A stretch of 64,000 nt of DNA from assembly GCF_000017545.1 (NCBI RefSeq), contig NC_009718.1:1798001-1862000 (forward strand). The letters run 5' to 3'. Numbering within the stretch: position 1 is the stretch's first letter; every line of letters begins with the position of its first letter. Made by a program: the position numbers and the translations under genes. Below are positions 17,949 to 26,348 of the stretch, one piece after another. This DNA comes from Fervidobacterium nodosum Rt17-B1 (GTDB lineage: Bacteria; Thermotogota; Thermotogae; Thermotogales; Fervidobacteriaceae). The notes below the pieces were generated by a model. The model made no database searches, was not told where the DNA came from, and worked only from the letters and a program-made list of their open reading frames with translations.

Positions 17949-19472
17949 ATGAGTGAGTACATACTTGAAATGAAAAAGATAACAAAAACTTTTCCGGGTG
18001 TGAAAGCCCTTGATAATGTTGATTTCAAAGTGAAACGTGGAGAGATTCATTGCCTTGTTGGTGAAAATGGTTCGGGAAAATCAACACTTATGAAAATTCT
18101 TAGTGGTTTCTATCCTTATGGTGAATACGATGGTGAAATAATCTTTGATGGTAAAGTCCAAAAATTCAAGCATATCCATGATAGCGAAAAAGTCGGTATT
18201 GTAACTATTTATCAAGAGCTTGCGTTGATTCCAGAACTTACTGTATATGAGAATATCTTCCTTGGTCATGAGATAAAAGATAAACTCTTTATAGATTGGA
18301 ACAAAACAATCAAATCAGCAATTGATGTGCTCCAGAAAATAAAGCCAGATTTAGATACTTCAAGAAAAGTTAAAGACCTTGGAGTTGGCCACCAGCAGAT
18401 AGTGGAAATAGCTAAAGCGCTTACTAAAAATGTTAAATTGCTGATTTTAGATGAACCTACTTCTTCGCTTAATGAAGACGACAGCGAAAATCTTTTAAAA
18501 ATAATAAAAGATCTGAAAAACCATGGGGTAACATCTATATTAATATCCCATAAGCTTAAAGAGGTTATAGAAGTTGCCGACAGTATAACTGTACTCAGAG
18601 ATGGAAAAATGGTTGCATACCTTGATAAAAAAGAAGAATTTACAGAAGCAAATATAATTAAATACATGGTTGGTAGAGAAATTGAAGATATTTATCCGAA
18701 GAGAAAGAAAAGAGAATTTGGTGAGAAAATTTTTGAGATAAGGAATTGGAAGGCTTTTGATCCAAAGCTTGATAGATATGTTGTTAAAGATGCTAACATG
18801 TACGTTAGAAAAGGTGAGATTGTCGGTATTGCAGGTCTTATGGGAGCAGGACGTACAGAGCTTGCTTTAAGTTTATTTGGAAATGCAAAAGATTACAAAG
18901 TTGAGGGTGAGATGTACTTTGATGGTCAGTGGAGAAGATTCAAATCACCGAGCGAAGCTATAAAATCAGGTTTTACATACCTTTCAGAAGATAGAAAAGT
19001 ACTTGGGTTGATTCTAGATTTCGATGTTAAGACAAATACTACACTTGCAGGGTTAAATAAGTTAAAGAAAGGCTTATTTATAGACGAAAACGAAGAAATA
19101 ATCATTGCTGAAAAATATAAGGAATCACTAAGGATTAAAACGCCGACAGTTGAACAAAAGGTTATGAATTTGAGCGGTGGAAATCAACAGAAAGTCGCAA
19201 TTTCAAAATGGCTGTTTGTTAAGCCAAAATTACTTATCCTTGATGAACCAACAAGGGGTATAGATGTTGGTGCCAAATATGAAATATACGCACTGATGAA
19301 TAAATTAGTTGAGGAAGAAGGAATGAGTATCGTAATGATTTCATCTGAATTACCAGAAGTTCTCGGTATGAGTGATAGGATATACGTTATGTCTGGAGGA
19401 AAAATAGTTGGTGAACTTGACAGAACGGAGGCAACTCAGGAGAAGATAATGGCAATGGCTGTTGAATATTAA
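17949..19472 (+). CDS. Sugar ABC transporter, double ATPase subunit (XylG/MglA type)
   Basis: This 507-residue protein has two ABC domains in tandem, as in monosaccharide importers of the CUT2 class. NBD1 has Walker A GENGSGKST (about 38-46), a degenerate signature LGVGHQQIVEIAKAL and Walker B LLILDEPTSSL. NBD2 has a divergent P-loop GLMGAGRTELAL, an intact signature LSGGNQQKVAISKW and Walker B LLILDEPTRGID. The weak second P-loop is normal for CUT2 ATPases. It follows the binding protein by 131 bases including a hairpin and precedes the permease by 35 bases. Confidence 0.93.
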   Translation: MSEYILEMKKITKTFPGVKALDNVDFKVKRGEIHCLVGENGSGKSTLMKILSGFYPYGEYDGEIIFDGKVQKFKHIHDSEKVGIVTIYQELALIPELTVYENIFLGHEIKDKLFIDWNKTIKSAIDVLQKIKPDLDTSRKVKDLGVGHQQIVEIAKALTKNVKLLILDEPTSSLNEDDSENLLKIIKDLKNHGVTSILISHKLKEVIEVADSITVLRDGKMVAYLDKKEEFTEANIIKYMVGREIEDIYPKRKKREFGEKIFEIRNWKAFDPKLDRYVVKDANMYVRKGEIVGIAGLMGAGRTELALSLFGNAKDYKVEGEMYFDGQWRRFKSPSEAIKSGFTYLSEDRKVLGLILDFDVKTNTTLAGLNKLKKGLFIDENEEIIIAEKYKESLRIKTPTVEQKVMNLSGGNQQKVAISKWLFVKPKLLILDEPTRGIDVGAKYEIYALMNKLVEEEGMSIVMISSELPEVLGMSDRIYVMSGGKIVGELDRTEATQEKIMAMAVEY

Positions 19473-19507
19473 TTTTATTGATTAAAAATAAAAAAGGAGG
19501 ATGCAGT

Positions 19508-20680
19508 ATGGGATTTTTTGGTGAACTAAAAGTGCTTTTGAAAAAGAATATACGTGAGTACGGGATGTACATTGCACTTGGTTTTATAATGGCAATATTT
19601 ACTATTCTTACAAATGGTTTGTTCTTTTCTTCAAGAAATATAAGTAACCTTTTCAATCAAATGGGGTATATAGCTGTTCTTGCTGTAGGTATGACACTTG
19701 TTATAGTTATACGCCATATCGATTTATCAGTTGGATTTATGGCAGGTTTTTTAGGTGCAATAGCTGCAAGGTTGCTTAGAGATGGTTTGCCTGTTATACC
19801 CACAATTCTTATTGTAATTGGACTTGGAACTATCTTTGGGCTTATGAATGGATTTTTAGTTGCAAATGTAGGATTGCCTGCATTTGTTGCTACTCTTGCA
19901 GGTATGATGATTTTCAGAGGTGCTCTCTTGTTATTTACGCAAAGTACAGGTACAATTATTGTAATGAACGATAATTTTAACCAAATAGGTAATGGATACA
20001 TACCGGAATTGTTTAAAATTGGTGAATTGCATGGTTTAACGATAGTTGTGGGTTTGGCTATAGTTACTTTGTACATTTTGAATGAAATAAAAGTTAGAAA
20101 TAACAAGTTAAAATATAACTTTGAAGTACTTTCGATGAGAATGTTTATTTTGAAAATACTTTTTGTTAGCGCAATAATATTTTATGTATTTTGGGTATTG
20201 GCAAATTATAATGGTCTTTCTTGGACATTTGTTATAACACTCCTAATAACTTTTGTGTACCATATTATGACGACTAAGACTGTACTTGGTAGGCACATAT
20301 ACGCAGTTGGTGGAAATCCAGAAGCGGCAAAACTTAGTGGCATAGATGTTAAAAAAATCACACTTTTTGTGTTCGGTTCAATGGGATTTTTGACTGCAAT
20401 ATCTGGGATTTTGTACACGTCAAGATTGCAATCAGCAACCCCAGACGCTGGTACTTTGTTTGAACTTGATGCAATTGCTGCTGCTTATGTTGGTGGTGTT
20501 TCTGCTGCTGGTGGAGTTGGTAAAGTAGCGAACTCACTTATCGGTGCATTAGTTATGGCTTCACTTATCAACGGTATGAATTTGTTAGGTGTTGGTATAT
20601 CTTTACAATACATAATTAGAGGACTTGTATTGGTATTTGCTGTTGTCTTTGATATCAAGACAAGAAGCAAAGTTAGCTAA
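19508..20680 (+). CDS. Sugar ABC transporter, permease (XylH/RbsC type)
   Basis: The 390-residue protein is a multi-pass membrane permease of the CUT2 family. About 10 hydrophobic segments are visible, with the family signatures MGYIAVLAVGMTLVIV, IDLSVGFMAGFLGA, GLPAFVATLAGMMIFRGALL and the late AYVGGVSAAGGVGKV. A single permease gene with a double ATPase is the standard CUT2 arrangement, the permease acting as a homodimer. ATG 19508 with AAAGGAGG upstream is preferred to an in-frame ATT/ATG further up that lacks an SD. It is followed directly by the ROK regulator gene. Confidence 0.93.
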   Translation: MGFFGELKVLLKKNIREYGMYIALGFIMAIFTILTNGLFFSSRNISNLFNQMGYIAVLAVGMTLVIVIRHIDLSVGFMAGFLGAIAARLLRDGLPVIPTILIVIGLGTIFGLMNGFLVANVGLPAFVATLAGMMIFRGALLLFTQSTGTIIVMNDNFNQIGNGYIPELFKIGELHGLTIVVGLAIVTLYILNEIKVRNNKLKYNFEVLSMRMFILKILFVSAIIFYVFWVLANYNGLSWTFVITLLITFVYHIMTTKTVLGRHIYAVGGNPEAAKLSGIDVKKITLFVFGSMGFLTAISGILYTSRLQSATPDAGTLFELDAIAAAYVGGVSAAGGVGKVANSLIGALVMASLINGMNLLGVGISLQYIIRGLVLVFAVVFDIKTRSKVS

Positions 20681-20746
20681 AATTAGCTGAAAGATAAATA
20701 TATTTCTTTGGGAGGAATTATTTCTGAAAAAATACTACACTCAACA

Positions 20747-21838
20747 ATGAAAGAAAACAATTACTTTCTTATATTAAGAACGATATTTCACAACAAAACG
20801 ATAGATCGTGTTAGTCTTACGAAAATAACAGGGCTATCTCCGAGTACTGTTACAAGGTGCGTTACTCAACTTCTCGAAAGAGGCGTGATAACTGAAACAA
20901 GTCGTTTAGAAGAAAAAACTGGTGTTGGAAGGAAATCAATAGGATTAGCAATAAATCCAGATGCACTAAAAGTTTTATTAGTTGATATTGGCGCTCAAAA
21001 TACAAATTATGCTCTTGGAATGGCGAATGGAGAATTTGTAAAACTTGAATCGGGGAAGACACCAAATAGTTTTGATGAGATAATTGATAACGTTAATTCA
21101 TTAACAAAAAGTTATAACGATGTTGAGGTAGTTGCGTTTTCCATACCCGGTATGGTTGATACAGATAACGATACTATTCTATTTGTACCAAGCAAAGGGT
21201 GGAAAAACATAAAAATAGAGATTCCAGAAAAGGTAATTTACGCAGATAACGAAGCAAATCTTGCGATGATAGCGGAAGCGTTTCAAAGAGAAGAAGTGAG
21301 AAAATCAAAAAGTTCTGTCTTTGTAACAATTAGAGAGGGACTTGGTACAGGTTTGTGGATAAATGGAAATATATTCCGTGGTCCGTCTTTTACAGCTGGT
21401 GAATTTGGTCACACGATATTTGATTTAAGTAGTAATATCAAGTGCCGTTGTGGGAACAACGGTTGCATGGAAGGTTACGTTTCTATCACCTCATACTTTG
21501 GTAAGTTGCAAAAAGATTGGGGAAAATACCTGAGCGATTTGTACTTAAGAAAGGATAAAAGAATGCAAGAATACATCGAACTATTAGCTAAAGCACTTAT
21601 GAATATAGTGAATTCTATAAATCCAGAGTACCTTATAGTTGGTGGTGAATTGTCGGGACTGCCTTTGGATTTTTACAAAGATTTGGAATACAAATTGAAG
21701 TCGAAAGTGCTTGAACATTCAGCAAGTATATTAAAAGTTCTGCCAGCAACCTTTACACATGATACTTACTTATATGGTGCGCTTTATGCAGTTATTGAAG
21801 AATATTTCATACCAAATGTTATAACAATTATAAGTTAA
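20747..21838 (+). CDS. ROK-family transcriptional regulator (XylR/NagC type)
   Basis: An N-terminal winged HTH (ENNYFLILRTIF...LTKITGLSPSTVTRCVTQLLERGV) is followed by a ROK domain with the ExGH motif GEFGHTIF and the zinc motif CRCGNNGCMEG. The usual catalytic Asp of ROK kinases (ENDAN) is Glu here (DNEAN), fitting a regulator that is not a kinase. The start is unsure: ATG 20747 keeps the HTH but has no SD; a good GGGAGG lies at 20710-20715 in front of an in-frame ATT at 20720; a TTG at 20708 overlaps that SD. It probably represses the upstream transporter, responding to its sugar. Confidence 0.88.
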   Translation: MKENNYFLILRTIFHNKTIDRVSLTKITGLSPSTVTRCVTQLLERGVITETSRLEEKTGVGRKSIGLAINPDALKVLLVDIGAQNTNYALGMANGEFVKLESGKTPNSFDEIIDNVNSLTKSYNDVEVVAFSIPGMVDTDNDTILFVPSKGWKNIKIEIPEKVIYADNEANLAMIAEAFQREEVRKSKSSVFVTIREGLGTGLWINGNIFRGPSFTAGEFGHTIFDLSSNIKCRCGNNGCMEGYVSITSYFGKLQKDWGKYLSDLYLRKDKRMQEYIELLAKALMNIVNSINPEYLIVGGELSGLPLDFYKDLEYKLKSKVLEHSASILKVLPATFTHDTYLYGALYAVIEEYFIPNVITIIS

Positions 21839-21869
21839 ACTTGTATAGCTAAAAACAAGCTAAAAACAT

Positions 21870-21894
21870 AAAGCCCAGGTTAACCCTGGGCTTT
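21870..21894. terminator. Bidirectional terminator between the ROK gene and lemA
   Basis: Perfect 10-base stem AAAGCCCAGG / CCTGGGCTTT with a 5-base loop. It is flanked by GATTTT on the plus side and a T-rich run on the minus side, and lies between convergent genes. Confidence 0.85.
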
Positions 21895-21925
21895 GATTTT
21901 ATAATTTGGTAATTTTCGCTATCTA

Positions 21926-22486
21926 TTAGAATTTTACTTCTGGTGCGTTTTCTGCACCTGGTTTTGCTTCAAAGTACTGTTTTTCTGTAAATCTACTACC
22001 GGCAATTAAGAAATATGGGAATTTTTTGATCAATGTGTTGTATTCTTTAACCGCTTCGTTGTAATCTTTTCTTGCAACTGCTATTCTATTCTCTGTCCCA
22101 GCAAGTTCGTCCATGAGCTGTCTGAAATTTGCATCTGATTTTAACGTTGGATAATTTTCAACGATAACAAGTAATCTCGATAGCACATTCGAAAGTTCGG
22201 CATCTGCTGTTGCTTGTTCTTGAGGTGTTTGCGCACCGGCAAGTTTTGCTCTTGCGTTTGCTATGGCTTCAAAGATTTCTCTTTCCTGAGCTGCGTAACC
22301 TTTGACCGTTTCGACAAGGTTTGGAATCAAGTCAAGCCGACGTTGGAGTTGATTTTGAATTTGACTGTACTTTTCATTAACATTTTGTTCCAAAGCGACC
22401 ATTTTGTTATACGCACCGATTATCCAAAACACTATAATTAAGATAACAACAACAATACCTAAAATTACCAAAACACCTTTTTTCAA
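21926..22486 (-). CDS. LemA family membrane protein
   Basis: LemA proteins have one N-terminal membrane segment and a long antiparallel helical bundle. Here residues ~3-25 are the membrane segment (VLVILGIVVVILIIVFWIIG) followed by ALEQNVNEKYSQIQNQLQRR, LIPNLVETVKGYAAQE and the conserved NRIAVARKDYNEAVKEYN, all strong LemA signatures. TTG 22486 with AGGGGG six bases upstream is chosen over a more distal start. The gene appears to be monocistronic, with its own -10 box and the shared terminator downstream. The family's molecular function is unknown. Confidence 0.92.
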   Translation of the reverse strand: MKKGVLVILGIVVVILIIVFWIIGAYNKMVALEQNVNEKYSQIQNQLQRRLDLIPNLVETVKGYAAQEREIFEAIANARAKLAGAQTPQEQATADAELSNVLSRLLVIVENYPTLKSDANFRQLMDELAGTENRIAVARKDYNEAVKEYNTLIKKFPYFLIAGSRFTEKQYFEAKPGAENAPEVKF

Positions 22487-22527
22487 AAAATCGCCCCCTA
22501 AGTGCAGTATAGTTATGTACACTAAAG

Positions 22528-22533
22528 ATTATA
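22528..22533 (-). promoter_or_regulatory. Extended -10 promoter of lemA
   Basis: Minus strand reads TGTGGTATAAT, a TGn-extended perfect -10, about 42 bases before the lemA start. No convincing -35 is seen. Confidence 0.6.
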
Positions 22534-22553
22534 CCACAACTTATGTTTTTTTA

Positions 22554-23480
22554 CTAAAATAATGTTATTTCCCTTTTTTCATCAACTCTTCCTATTATAT
22601 CTCCAAAGCACTCGCTAGCAACTTCTTCTGCATTTTTTTCATCTGTAACTAATATCATTCCATAGCCCATGTTGAATGTTTTTAACGCTTCTTCAGTTTC
22701 TACGTATTTTAATATCCATTTTATGTATTCTGGTAATTTAATTGAAATACTCCAGCCTTTATCTTTGATTATTCTTCTAAGCGCTCTTAGTATTCCTCCT
22801 CCGGTTACGTGCGCTATAGCTTTAACTTTGTCGAATACTTTTGGTACTTCTTTGTATATTTTTGTTCCAGCTAATAAATCAAATGGTAAATTGCTTATAT
22901 CTATATTTTCATCTGACAGTATCTTTCTTATCAAAGACCACCCATTTGAATGAAATCCACTTGCTTTGAGGCCTATTATGACATCACCGAATTCTACGCT
23001 TTCTACAGGAATTCTTCTTTGAAGTACACCAACGCAGAAACCTGCGACATCCCAATCTTTTTCGGTATAAATTGAAGGTATTTCTGCAGTCTCTCCCGCA
23101 ACTAAAGCCATATCTAGTCTTTCGAGTTCTTCTTTGAGGGACTTTATGAACTCATAGTGAGGTTTGTCTATGTGGTGTACACCTAAGTAATCTACAAAAG
23201 CCTTAGGAATAGCACCTGTGCAAATTATATCGTTGTAATTCATTCCAATCAAATCTTTTGCTGCATCGTTCCATCTTTGATGTTCTATATGGAGCAGGAG
23301 TTTTGAACCAACTCCATCAGCTGTTAAAACGACTGGTGGATTTGTAAAATTAAGTATCGTTGCGTAACCGGTTGGTTCTTTCATAACCCAGTCTGGAAAG
23401 TTAATAATCGATTTTATGTAATCTGTAAACTCGTCGTTTCTTGTAACGTCTACACCTGAAGATGAATAAGTGTATTTCAT
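22554..23480 (-). CDS. purM: Phosphoribosylformylglycinamidine cyclo-ligase PurM
   Basis: PurM closes the imidazole ring to give aminoimidazole ribonucleotide. The AIR synthetase signatures are present: YTYSSSGVDVTRND at the start, VVLTADGVGSKLLL, DLIGMNYNDIICTGAIPKAFVDYL, VAGETAEIPSIY and AHVTGGGILRALRR. At 308 residues it is shorter than the ~345 of E. coli PurM, trimmed mainly at the ends. ATG 23480 has AAGGAGA about 9 bases upstream, just after the purD stop. It is last in the purF-N-H-D-M cluster. Confidence 0.96.
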   Translation of the reverse strand: MKYTYSSSGVDVTRNDEFTDYIKSIINFPDWVMKEPTGYATILNFTNPPVVLTADGVGSKLLLHIEHQRWNDAAKDLIGMNYNDIICTGAIPKAFVDYLGVHHIDKPHYEFIKSLKEELERLDMALVAGETAEIPSIYTEKDWDVAGFCVGVLQRRIPVESVEFGDVIIGLKASGFHSNGWSLIRKILSDENIDISNLPFDLLAGTKIYKEVPKVFDKVKAIAHVTGGGILRALRRIIKDKGWSISIKLPEYIKWILKYVETEEALKTFNMGYGMILVTDEKNAEEVASECFGDIIGRVDEKREITLF

Positions 23481-23485
23481 TGTAC

Positions 23486-24718
23486 TCACTCTCCTTGATA
23501 AAGCGCTATATCGTTTCTGTAAAACATTCCTTCGAATTTCACTTTTTCTATATTTCTATATGCTTTCTCACGTGCCTGGGAAAGTGTTTTTCCAATGCCA
23601 ATTGAATGCAAGACTCTTCCACCATTAACGAGTAATTTTCCATCTTTTTCAGTAACTCCTGCGTAAAATATCATCCAGTCTTCGCATTCATCGTGTTCTA
23701 TATAGATTTCCTGACCTTTCATAGGATTTTCAGGATATCCTTGCGATGCCAGAACAACATCTACAGAATAATTATTTGGTGTGTATTCTTCGAATCTTTC
23801 ATTATTAAATGCTTTTAATATATTTTCAACAAATTTTCCTGGATCCATTGCGACAATTACTTCAGTTTCCGGATCGCCTAATCTAACATTGTATTCTAAG
23901 ACATAAGGTTCATCATTTACAATCATCAAGCCTATGTAGAGAAAACCACGGTAATATATGCCATCTTCTTTTAAACCGTTAAGGGTTTTTGAAAATAGAT
24001 TTTTGATTTTCTCTTTCAACTTGCTATCAATTTCAACAGGACCAAATGCCCCCATACCACCTGTATTGGGCCCTTCGTTGTTTGTAAACGCGCGTTTATA
24101 ATCTCTTGTAAATGGTAGCAAAGCAAAATCTGTACCATTTACAATTGCTATTGCCGAAAGTTCCCAACCTTTTAAAAATTCATCCACAACTACTGGACCT
24201 TTTACATTCGGTATCAGTTGCCCTTTGATTAGTTTTTGCCCAATATCCATAGCTTCATCGAAAGTGTCGCAGATTACGACACCTTTACCTTGTGCAAGGC
24301 CATCGGCTTTTATCACGTAAGGCGGTTTGAATGCTTTTAGAGCGTCATATAGAGATATTTCGTCAGTTGCTATTTGAAAATTTGCGGTTAGAATGCCGTG
24401 TTTTTTCATAAACGTCTTTGCAAAGCACTTTGAACCTTCTAATCGCGCACCTTTTGAATCAGGTCCAAAAACATTTGCTTTTCCATCCGCTATGCCTTTA
24501 ACTAAGAACTCTTCAGAGCCAGGAATGACCATATCAAAATTGCTCAATTCGTCAAAGTTATTTATTTGAATATTTTTTCCTATATTTTTTGTTCCAGCAT
24601 TACCGGGATAAAAATACACATCAAATCCAAATTTTTTAAATGCCCATCCTATTGCGTATTCCCTACCACCGCTTCCAAGTATGCAAATCCTCTTTACTTT
24701 CTCCTTTAAATTCTCCAT
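23486..24718 (-). CDS. purD: Phosphoribosylamine-glycine ligase PurD
   Basis: PurD couples glycine to phosphoribosylamine using ATP. The 410-residue ATP-grasp protein begins with ICILGSGGREYAIGWAF and contains YVIKADGLAQGKGVVIC, the substrate motif NNEGPNTGGMGAFGPV and the metal-binding YNVRLGDPETEV. The start at ATG 24718 has GAGGGG eight bases upstream. It follows purH by 33 bases and its stop lies just before purM, consistent with one transcript. Confidence 0.96.
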   Translation of the reverse strand: MENLKEKVKRICILGSGGREYAIGWAFKKFGFDVYFYPGNAGTKNIGKNIQINNFDELSNFDMVIPGSEEFLVKGIADGKANVFGPDSKGARLEGSKCFAKTFMKKHGILTANFQIATDEISLYDALKAFKPPYVIKADGLAQGKGVVICDTFDEAMDIGQKLIKGQLIPNVKGPVVVDEFLKGWELSAIAIVNGTDFALLPFTRDYKRAFTNNEGPNTGGMGAFGPVEIDSKLKEKIKNLFSKTLNGLKEDGIYYRGFLYIGLMIVNDEPYVLEYNVRLGDPETEVIVAMDPGKFVENILKAFNNERFEEYTPNNYSVDVVLASQGYPENPMKGQEIYIEHDECEDWMIFYAGVTEKDGKLLVNGGRVLHSIGIGKTLSQAREKAYRNIEKVKFEGMFYRNDIALYQGE

Positions 24719-24751
24719 TGTTATTACCCCTCTTCGATTTTTCATTTAGTT

Positions 24752-25708
24752 TCAATGCCTAAAAACTCTGATAGGTGATTTATAATACGTTATCCCTTTA
24801 CTTTTTGCAAATTCCAATACTTCTTCATCACGTATAGAGCCAAGCGGAGCAACAACACATTTAACTCCTGCGTTTATAAGTATCTCAAGCCCGTCTGTAA
24901 ACGGAAAGAACGCATCAGAAGCCGCTATTGAACCATATGCTTTTTCACCTGCTAAAGTGGTTGCTATCCGGCAAGATCTTTTTCTCGATGGTTGCCCACC
25001 GCCTATGCCTACTGTAACACCATCTTTAACAAGGACTATTGCGTTTGATTTAACTGCTTCGGCAACAATGAGAGTGAATTTTACTTCGTTTAAATTGAAT
25101 GGTTCACCAAATAACAATTCAGGTTCGCCTTCAAACTTTCTTTCAGAAACGACAAGCCCACCAAATGCCACTTTGCCAGCGTAGGGTGTATACTCTTTTG
25201 GTTTTATAAGTCGTACCTTTTTATTGCTGAGATATTCAATTGCATCAGTTGTGAAATCAGGTGCAACGATAACTTCAAGGTATGTTTTAATAGATTTTGC
25301 CATCTCCAATGTGAATTCAAAACTTGTTGCTAATATCCCACCATAAGCTGATTCGCTATCAGCTTCTATAGCTTTTTTAATGCATTCTATCTTATCTGCT
25401 TCATCAAAGCTCTTTAAATACGCGGCACCACACGGTGTTTGGTGTTTGATAACACAAGCACCACCACCCACAAGTTTTAAGTTCTTTGCGAGTACCCAAG
25501 CAGCTTCCGCATCCAATATGTTGTTGTAGGATAGCTGTTTACCTTCGTGTAAAACTTCAAATGATAACTCTCCGTAAACGTATGCTCTTTCGTGTGAGTT
25601 TTCTCCGTAGCGTAACTCAACACTATTTTTGTGAAGTTCAATCTTATCTTTTCCTAATTCTACATTTCCAAGATTTACCAATGTTTTTTGTTCTCTTAAT
25701 TCATCCAT
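24752..25708 (-). CDS. purH: Stand-alone AICAR formyltransferase (PurH C-terminal half only)
   Basis: Bifunctional PurH proteins carry an N-terminal IMP cyclohydrolase domain (~200 residues) and a C-terminal AICAR transformylase (~300). This 318-residue protein begins almost at the second domain (ELRYGENSHERAYVYG) and contains its Lys-His catalytic pair in VIKHQTPCGAA, then DSESAYGGILATSF and IGGGQPSRKRSCRIA. The cyclohydrolase (MGS-like) domain is absent, and only 28 bases separate it from purN, so no decayed remnant is hidden there. The IMP-forming step must be encoded elsewhere. The short ~30-residue N-terminal lead (MDELREQKTLVNLGNVELG) is not conserved. Confidence 0.92.
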   Translation of the reverse strand: MDELREQKTLVNLGNVELGKDKIELHKNSVELRYGENSHERAYVYGELSFEVLHEGKQLSYNNILDAEAAWVLAKNLKLVGGGACVIKHQTPCGAAYLKSFDEADKIECIKKAIEADSESAYGGILATSFEFTLEMAKSIKTYLEVIVAPDFTTDAIEYLSNKKVRLIKPKEYTPYAGKVAFGGLVVSERKFEGEPELLFGEPFNLNEVKFTLIVAEAVKSNAIVLVKDGVTVGIGGGQPSRKRSCRIATTLAGEKAYGSIAASDAFFPFTDGLEILINAGVKCVVAPLGSIRDEEVLEFAKSKGITYYKSPIRVFRH

Positions 25709-25736
25709 CTTTACTTCCCCCCACGTTTTAATGTTT

Positions 25737-26348
25737 TTAATAGTTTTTATTAAAAAGAACCTTCCTATTTTCTATTCTGTAATCCGAGTAAAGTAGTTTT
25801 TCAATAACTTGCCAATAATATTCATGTTCAAGCTTATGGATTTCTTCTTCAAATTGCTCAAAGGACCATTCATCTTTAACTTCTATAGCTTTTTGGAAAA
25901 TTATTGGACCTGTATCAACACCACTATCGACAAAATGAATTGTTATGCCAGTAACCTTAACTCCGTACTCATACGCTTGTTTGATACCTTCTTTACCGGG
26001 AAAAGATGGAAGTAACGATGGGTGTATGTTAACAATTTTAGGAAAGTATTTTTTTACTATATCTTCCGGTATTATTCTCATAAAACCTGAAAGAACAATC
26101 AAATCCGGTTTAACGTTATCCAACACTTCTTCGAAATGAACATACCAAGGTTTATTTAGCTTTACAAATGGTATATCAAGTCGTTTTGCCCGCTCTATTG
26201 CGTAGCATTCTTTATCGGCAATTAATAATTCTATTTTTGCTTTAAGTTTGTTTTCTAGGCTTGCTTTTACTAACGCTTCAAAGTTACTTCCACTTCCAGA
26301 AGCACATACAACTATGCGGGGTAGTTCAGATCGAAACAGCCCATGCAT
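25737..26348 (-). CDS. purN: Phosphoribosylglycinamide formyltransferase PurN
   Basis: PurN transfers a formyl group from 10-formyltetrahydrofolate to GAR. The 203-residue protein has the start strand RIVVCASGSGSNFEAL, the folate/catalytic motif IVNIHPSLLPSFPG (Asn and His) and the catalytic Asp in VDSGVDTGPII. It starts at ATG 26348, which overlaps the end of purF by 37 bases, so translation is likely coupled. The leader before the first strand is about 10 residues longer than usual. Confidence 0.96.
   Translation of the reverse strand: MHGLFRSELPRIVVCASGSGSNFEALVKASLENKLKAKIELLIADKECYAIERAKRLDIPFVKLNKPWYVHFEEVLDNVKPDLIVLSGFMRIIPEDIVKKYFPKIVNIHPSLLPSFPGKEGIKQAYEYGVKVTGITIHFVDSGVDTGPIIFQKAIEVKDEWSFEQFEEEIHKLEHEYYWQVIEKLLYSDYRIENRKVLFNKNY

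Noticed and set aside
25709-25736. Decayed N-terminal cyclohydrolase domain upstream of purH
   Set aside because: Only 28 bases separate purN and purH, so there is no space for the missing domain or a frameshifted remnant.
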